A DNA stretch of 64,000 nucleotides, taken from NCBI RefSeq assembly GCF_031755915.1, contig NC_083380.1:33204501-33268500 (forward strand), in the 5' to 3' direction. Origin of the DNA: Ziziphus jujuba (lineage: Eukaryota; Streptophyta; Magnoliopsida; Rosales; Rhamnaceae). The stretch's first letter is position 1, and every line of letters starts with the position of its first letter. Below the pieces are notes generated by a model. It ran no database searches and had not been told where the DNA came from. It saw nothing but the letters and a program-made list of their open reading frames with translations. The position numbers and the translations under genes are program-made. Below, piece by piece: positions 58,431 through 64,000 of this stretch.

Positions 58431-59548
58431 CTCCATTCCGTATCCTTATTGCAAAGACCAAGAAGTAAATAAATCACCAGACAAGCACGCTAATAATGCA
58501 AAGACTTTACATCATTGAGGAAAAAAGAAAAACAAAAAGCCTAGTAAGCCTTTTTTTTTCTTTTTTTTTAATATAGTAAGCCTAATAAGTCATTGTTATT
58601 TAATAACACAAAGAGTACTACAAAGACCCAACTACAATACCATTGTTAATGGACTAGAAAATTGGTTTATGCACATGTATGTGTAAATATATATATCTTA
58701 CATTGTACATGTATCATCGTTAATTTCCTATAGCAGTCTTTAATTAGCTATATTTGTTTTCACCATTCTCAACACTAAATAATCAAGTAGTACTAAAAAA
58801 TAAAAAAAATAAAAATTATCGTTATGTACACTCAAAAAATATTTATGTATAAGAAAAAAAAAATTGGCAAGCATGCTTTTCTTTTATGCATTATAGGAAC
58901 GTTCCAAATTTGGGCTGAGGGTAACATAATTTGTTCATTCCTTAGTTCTTTACAATAAAACAATAAAATCCTAAGTTGCTTCCAATTCACATACACTTGA
59001 GATCAAGAGGACTGTAATCGAATCAAAATACTCTACTTTACAGTGCATAGAAAGCATTATATTTCCTTTGCAATGAGCTTCAATTTCTTATCAGTCTTTA
59101 TACTAATGTTTCTTCAATTTCATTATGTCCGATTGCCTCAAAATATAATCTGCCTATCCTTGTCTATAATATTCAATTAAAAATATCCAATCCACATCAA
59201 AATTTTTACAATATCCCAACAAAGGAGCCAAAACACTATATTGTAGGGACCGCTTTATAGAAGTCTTCCTAGTCCGTCCCTATATTGCAAAGACTCAAAG
59301 ATTAGACTAAACACATTAAAAAAAATTACAAAGACTTTACATGGTTGAATAACAATATAGGGAAAAGATAAGAACAGCTTAAATATGGTGGTGGACCACA
59401 AAAAGACCTTCCATTAATATCAGCTAAAAAAAATAAAAAAAATGTTTCCCAGCTATAAATAATACTGAAAACCCAGTTAAAAAATACTTACAAAAGCCAA
59501 GTGGAACACTATATCATTTTGCTTTTACACTCATAATCTCTGATAAAA
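58431..59548 (+). promoter_or_regulatory. Promoter region of RLP copy 2
   Basis: This is the most complete RLP upstream region in the window. It has two copies of the 'gcaaagac..' module (58449 and 59285), a 'gtggtggaccaca' stretch (59388) and a TATA box at 59454-59460 (TATAAAT). The leader 'cactcataatctctgataaaa' precedes the ATG at 59549, about 95 bp after the TATA box. Shortened versions of this arrangement precede each RLP start remnant in the window. Confidence 0.65.
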
Positions 59549-60250
59549 ATGAAGAGGGATATGATTAATCAGTTCCTTTTGTTTTTCCTGGTGATCCTCT
59601 TATATCCATATCTGTTCGATTCATATTCTCTGCACCTGAATTCCACAACCGTTATTTTCTCTAGCTGCCTCCCTCACCAAAGCTCTATTTTACTCCAACT
59701 TAAATCTGAGTTTACATTTCAGAGGCGTGAACACTATGATGGTTATCCGAAGATGAAAAAATGGAAGTCTGGTAGTGACTACTGTTCTTCTTGGGATGGT
59801 GTCTCATGCGATATGGCAACTGGTTATGTAATAAGCCTTGACTAAGCCAGAGTTGGCTGCATGGGTCTCTGCATTCTAACAGCAGCCTTTTCAGCTTGCT
59901 TCATCTTCGAAAGCTCAACCTTGCCTTCAACAACTTCACTTCTTGCCCGATTCCTTCGGAGTTTGGCCAACTTTCAAGGTTAACCAATCTCAACCTCTCT
60001 AATTCTATGTTTTATGGGCATATTCCAATATTTGAAATTTCAAGGCTTACAAATTTGATTTCACTTGATCATTCTAACGACGGTTATATGAAAGAAGGAG
60101 AATTCGGAAGGCTTACCCAAAACATGACCAATTTAAGAGAACTTTACCCTGATTGGGTGCAAATTGATTCATCTATACCTATTCACTTTGCAAATTTATC
60201 TTCCTTGACACATCTCTCTTTTTGGGGTTGCAATTTGCAAGGTGAGTTTC
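59549..60250 (+). pseudogene. Receptor-like protein (LRR-RLP) copy 2, truncated
   Basis: An ATG at 59549 opens a signal peptide (NQFLLFFLVILLYPYLF) and the LRR N-terminal cap (SSCLPHQSSILLQLKSEF, then YCSSWDGVSCD). A stop follows at 59843-59845. A frame change of net minus one sits at the same place as in RLP pseudogene 1. LRR sequence then runs from about 59857 (LHLRKLNLAFNNF, LSRLTNLNLSNS) to LQGEF near 60248, where gypsy LTR sequence begins. About 700 bp of a gene that would be near 3 kb remain in the window. The copy closely matches pseudogene 1 over this stretch but has a 36-bp deletion near 60080. It cannot encode a receptor. Confidence 0.9.
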
Positions 60251-60830
60251 TAATACGAACCTAGGACGACCTGCTCCTAAACCCCGTATTATATTATCCC
60301 GAATCTTTAATTAAGTTTAGGTTCTAATGGAATGGACCTCAACCCCTAACCAACCTGTGGTTAGAAACCTTGGTATAATGTAGACACCACAATAGGGGAT
60401 GGAAAACCTATTGATAAGTCAAGCTAAAACAACCAATTCTCTAATGGTGTTTTAGGTGTTCACAAAGAACAAAGAGATAATTAATCTCACAAGTATTTTC
60501 TCAATCAAATCAAAATTGTATTCATATTGAAAAATAAGCCTTTAAATAGGCTTTGAAAGAAACAAAATAAACCCTAAAAACCCTAGGAAAAATCGGCCAC
60601 ACACATAAAGAAACCTAGTTGGCCGCAACTATACTTCCTTTCCTAATCTAAGTTTGATTAATTAATTCCTTTATATTAAATTAGGAATTAATTAATTTAC
60701 AATAAAATAAAAACCTTCCTAAAGTTATTTGTCCAGAAAATAATTAAATAAAAACCCAAAAAGAAATAAAGTCTATTGCAAATTAGGTAACGAGTTGACT
60801 TTGACATTTAGACTGAATTATGTCTTCAAC
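60251..60830 (-). repeat. Gypsy 3' LTR (limits approximate)
   Basis: Foreign sequence starts where RLP homology ends ('ggtgagtttc' at 60241). On the minus strand a CTATTTAAAGG TATA-like box (complement of about 60538-60548) is followed by a leader-like stretch toward 60251. This fits a U3-R-U5 order. The junction does not show a TG/CA end, so the outer end may be trimmed. The inner end is hidden by the minisatellite. The partner LTR is outside the window. Confidence 0.55.
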
Positions 60831-60837
60831 CAAGCTA

Positions 60838-61085
60838 ACTTATGTCTGCCTGATGTCCGAGCTAACTTATGGCCTATCCGAGCTAACTGATGTCTGTCCG
60901 AGCTAAATTATGTCTGGCCGAGCTAACTGATGTCTGTCCAAGCTAAGTTATGTCTGGCCGAGCTAAGTTACATCCGATGTCCGATGTCCGAAGTCTGAGA
61001 TCAGATGTGCGAGGCAAGGCTCCAATGTCCGAGGCAAGGATGTCCGATATAAAATGTCCGATGTATGGGTATCCGATGTATCAGC
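60838..61085. repeat. Minisatellite at the pol/LTR border of the gypsy element
   Basis: Degenerate tandem copies of about 24 bp ('tgtctgtccgagctaa.tta', for example 60892, 60940, 60964) pass into shorter TGTCCGA-based repeats up to about 61080. The repeats extend the last reading frame of the polyprotein, giving repeated TSD residues at its C-terminus. The stop falls in this array at 60963. Confidence 0.8.
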
Positions 61086-61793
61086 TTCCACCACTTGGAT
61101 ACTTAAAACAGGTCTTTTATCTTCAGGTATGGACAAGCCCTTTTGAGAATGAATTACTTTCTGGATAAAGGCAGCAAGATTGTCCTTAAACCTCTTAGCT
61201 TGAGCCCTAGTGATCGGTCCAGTCTTCATCCGTATCATATCAGTACCCCAGTGAGTTGTTGGTGGTGCGAGCTCGGACGGGTTCGCATCATTCCCCTCCT
61301 CTTGAAAAGGTTTTGTCCTCAAATCGAAGTCATCACCTGCAGCAAAAGGAGATAAATCAGTAACATTAAAGGTGGCGCTAACACTATACTCACCCGGTAA
61401 ATCAAGTTTGTAGGCATTGTCGTTTATCCTCTCCAAAACTTGAAAAGGTCCATCGGCCCTCGGCATGAGTTTGGATTTCCTTTGTTCAGGAAACCTTTCT
61501 TTCCTTAAATGCAGCCACACCCAATCTCCAGGTTCAAACACCATTGATTTTCGGCCTTGATTAGCCACCTTTGCATATTGCTCGGTCCTCCTCTCAATAT
61601 TTGCTCGTGTCTTCTCATAAATCTGCTTTACAAATTCAGCTTTTTGTTTTCCATCTAGATTAGCGCACTCACTTAAAGGTAAAGGTGTTAAATCTAATGG
61701 AGTCAAAGGATTAAAACCATAAATAATTTCAAATGGAGTAAATTTAGTTGTTGAATGTAAAGACCTATTATATGCAAATTCAACATGTGGCAA
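60963..61793 (-). pseudogene. Gypsy integrase, C-terminal part
   Basis: The frame reads MPHVEFAYNRSLHSTT, then the conserved WVWLHLRKERFP and GPFQVLERINDNAYKLDLP (the GPY/F module, about 61500-61390). FNVTDLSPF and a tail with GPITRAQAKRFKDNL follow. That tail resembles the CR motif of CRM-type integrases. A TAG stop (61804-61806, at a conserved Trp) separates it from the core domain. The last about 40 residues come from the minisatellite. Confidence 0.85.
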
Positions 61794-62832
61794 ACATTCT
61801 TCCTAAGTTCTTAAATTTCTACTAATTAATGCTCTCAACAATGCAGACAAGGTTCTATTTACTACTTCGGTTTGTCCATCAGTTTCTGGATGACAAGTAG
61901 TTGAAAATAAAAGCTTAGTACCTAATTAGCCCACAAAGTTTTCCAAAAATAGCTTAAGAACTTAGCATCCCTATCCGAAACAATAGTTCTTGGCATTCCA
62001 TGCAATCTCACAATTTCCTTGAAAAATAAATTAGCAATATTGGATGCATCATCAGTTTTGTTACATGCAATAAAATGTGCCGTCTTAAAAAACCTATCTA
62101 CTGCAACAAAAATTGAATCCTTACCTGTCCTTGACCTAGGCAACCCAAGAATAAAATCCATAGACAAATCTACACAAGGATAGGTAGGAATTGGCAAAGG
62201 TTTATACAATCCATACGGCTTCAATGTTGATTTTGTTTTTCGGCACTTTAAACATCTTTCACAAATTCTCTCAACATCTCTCCTCATATTAGACCAATAA
62301 AAATGTTCTTGCAGCAAGGATAAAGTTTTTAAAACTCCAAAATGACCCATTAAACCACCCCCATGTCCTTCCCGAACTAATAATTCCCTAATATTACAAT
62401 TAGGCACACAAAGTTTGTTTTCCTTAAACAAATATCCCTCAAATATGTAAAATTTATTAAATCCATATTTCAAACAGGTTCTAAAAATTTCTCCAAAGTC
62501 ACTATCATGCTCATAAAGTTCTTTTAATTGTTTAAATCCAAGCAATCTAGCATCTAAGGTAGAAAAAAGTACATACCTTTGGGATAATGCATCGGCAACC
62601 ACAATTTCCTTACCCTTTTTGTAGCGGATCACGTATGAAAAGGTTTCAATAAATTCAATCCACTTGGCATGCCTTTGGTTAAGCTTTCCTTGACCCTTGA
62701 TATGCTTCAAAGACTCATGATCCGTATGAATCACAAACTCCTTTGGCATGAGATAATTCTGCCACGTCTCCAAAGCCTTCACCAAAGCATACATCTCCTT
62801 GTCATAAGTCGGGTAGTTTAGGGCAGCTCCAT
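61794..62832 (-). pseudogene. Gypsy RNase H end and integrase core
   Basis: Reading from 62832 down: the RNase H end ([37 protein letters not shown]), then the integrase zinc finger (H...[12 protein letters not shown] near 62280-62235). The core follows with [10 protein letters not shown] (first Asp), [10 protein letters not shown] (second Asp, about 61980) and GQTEVVNR (Glu, about 61870). One base is missing near 62830, which shifts the frame against the reverse transcriptase, and another break lies near 61925. Confidence 0.88.
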
Positions 62833-63996
62833 TTAATTTTCACTAAAGTAGGCTATGGGTCTTCCTCCTTGCATTAAGACAGCTCCAATACCTACACCTG
62901 AAGTATCACATTCAATTTCAAAAGTCTTAGAAAAATTTGGCAAAACTAACAAAGGTGCATTACACAATTTTTCTTTCAACAAATTAAAAGATTTTTCTTG
63001 TACTTCCCCCCATTTGAAGCCAACATTCTTCTTGACAACTTCATTCAATGGTGCTGCTATGGTACTAAAATCCTTGACAAATCTCCTATAAAAGCCTGCC
63101 AAGCCATGAAAACTCCTCACTTTGGTGATAGAAGCAGGAACCAGCCACTCTTGAATTGCTTTCACCTTAGCTTGGTCAACTTTGATTCCTGCAGTACTTA
63201 CTACAAATCCTAGAAACACAAGCTCATCTTTGCAAAATTCACATTTTTTAATGTTAGCGAACAATCTTTCCTTTCTAAGAACTTGTAAAACTTGCCTAAG
63301 TTGATCCACATGGTCATCCAGATTTCGGCTATATATTAGAATGTCATCAAAATAAACAACCATAAATTTACCAATAAATGGACGCATTACATGATTCATA
63401 AGCCTCATGAAAGTACTAGGTGCACTGGATAATCCAAAACGCATAACTAACCATTCATACAGCCCATATTTAGTTTTGAATGAAGTTTTCCATTCATCAC
63501 CTTCTTTCATCCTAATTTGGTGATAACCACTCCTAAGATCAATTTTTATAAACATGTAAGCACCATGCAACTCATCAAGCATATCATCTAATCTAGGAAT
63601 GGGATGCCTATATTTGATGGTAATGTTATTTATAGCCCTACAATCAGCACACATTCTCCAAAAACCATCCTTTTTAGGTACCAACAAAACAGGAATAGCA
63701 CATGGACTTAAACTCTCACGAATGTATCCTTTATCAAGCAAATCACTTACCTGTTTTTGCAGCTCCTTTGTTTCTTCAGGATTGCTCCTATAAGCTGGTC
63801 TATTTGGTGTGGCAACCCCTGGAATGAAGTCAATTTGATGTTCTATCCCTCGAATAGGTGGTAGTCCACTGGGAATTTCATTTGGGAAGACATCTCCAAA
63901 TTCCTTCAAAAGAGAAATCATTGAACTTGGCAATTCAAGTTCTTCTATGTTAGTTTGATCATTAAAATAATTTTCTTTATAAATCATGACCAGCAA
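62833..63996 (-). pseudogene. Gypsy protease end, reverse transcriptase and RNase H start
   Basis: A 387-residue open stretch holds [15 protein letters not shown], then RT motifs [18 protein letters not shown] and [29 protein letters not shown] and the catalytic YFDD (complement of 63342-63353) follow, with LGFVVS, and then the start of RNase H ([21 protein letters not shown]). The upstream part of the polyprotein lies outside the window. This is the best preserved part of the element. Confidence 0.9.
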
Positions 63997-64000
63997 AGGT

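Larger units (their letters stand above)
60251..64000 (-). mobile_element. Ty3-gypsy retrotransposon, partial (likely CRM-type chromovirus)
   Basis: The element is inserted in RLP copy 2 and continues past the window. On the minus strand the order is reverse transcriptase, RNase H, integrase, 3' LTR, the gypsy order. The RT/IN wording ([43 protein letters not shown]) and the absence of a classical chromodomain resemble the CRM clade. That is from memory. One frame shift and at least one stop make it inactive. Confidence 0.88.

Noticed and set aside
60838..61085. Regular spaced repeats as a possible CRISPR array
   Set aside because: Units are directly adjacent and degenerate, without unique spacers, in a plant retroelement.

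Overview
The window looks like nuclear DNA of a flowering plant, most likely a eudicot. It is AT-rich and repeat-dense, and it carries receptor-like proteins with leucine-rich repeats (RLPs), DUF247 genes, plant Ty1-copia and Ty3-gypsy elements, a TRIM, a tRNA-derived SINE and a Mutator-like element (MULE). I cannot name the species. Only one long gene is clearly intact: a DUF247 gene (24080-25519, +). Nearly every other coding stretch is broken by stops and frame changes. That this 1.4-kb gene is clean argues against base-calling noise as the cause.

Layout. 1-3330: an RLP pseudogene. 3300-9300: decayed RLP 3' and 5' modules, including a perfect 50-bp-arm hairpin (7991-8097). 9300-11610: AT-rich, no gene. 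11611-17500: two copies (A, B) of an RLP-promoter block, with a SINE, a hAT-like remnant and a CAG-type DNA-transposon remnant. 17590-23310: two copies of a second block (D), with an inverted RLP fragment, an LRR fragment and a probable LTR. 23314-23878: a probable solo LTR just upstream of the intact DUF247 gene. 25520-28860: a downstream block (F) ending in an RNase H-like remnant. 29405-30660: block C, cut by the MULE.

The MULE (30661-39176, 8.5 kb) has degenerate terminal inverted repeats and an exact 9-bp target duplication. It holds a decayed mudrA-type transposase and fragments that I read as three unrelated host genes: an AHL AT-hook gene (two exons with introns), an Alfin-like gene and the magnesium chelatase subunit CHLD. 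It also has a pyrimidine-rich repeat array and a 2.2-kb array of short palindromes. Blocks A and B carry the matching empty site.

39337-44330: a hAT-like non-autonomous element, RLP 3' modules, a G24 tract and a third D block. 44330-51790: a second DUF247 gene, dead, split by a 6.4-kb Ty1-copia element (44563-50993, minus strand) with a 5-bp duplication. 51790-55010: second F block. 55701-56056: a TRIM. 59549-60250: a second RLP, cut by a Ty3-gypsy element of likely CRM affinity that runs off the right edge.

The region reads as a decayed RLP/DUF247 cluster that grew by repeated segmental duplication and was then invaded by transposons. Shared insertions give a partial relative order: the CAG-type element came before the B/C duplication, and the MULE came after it.
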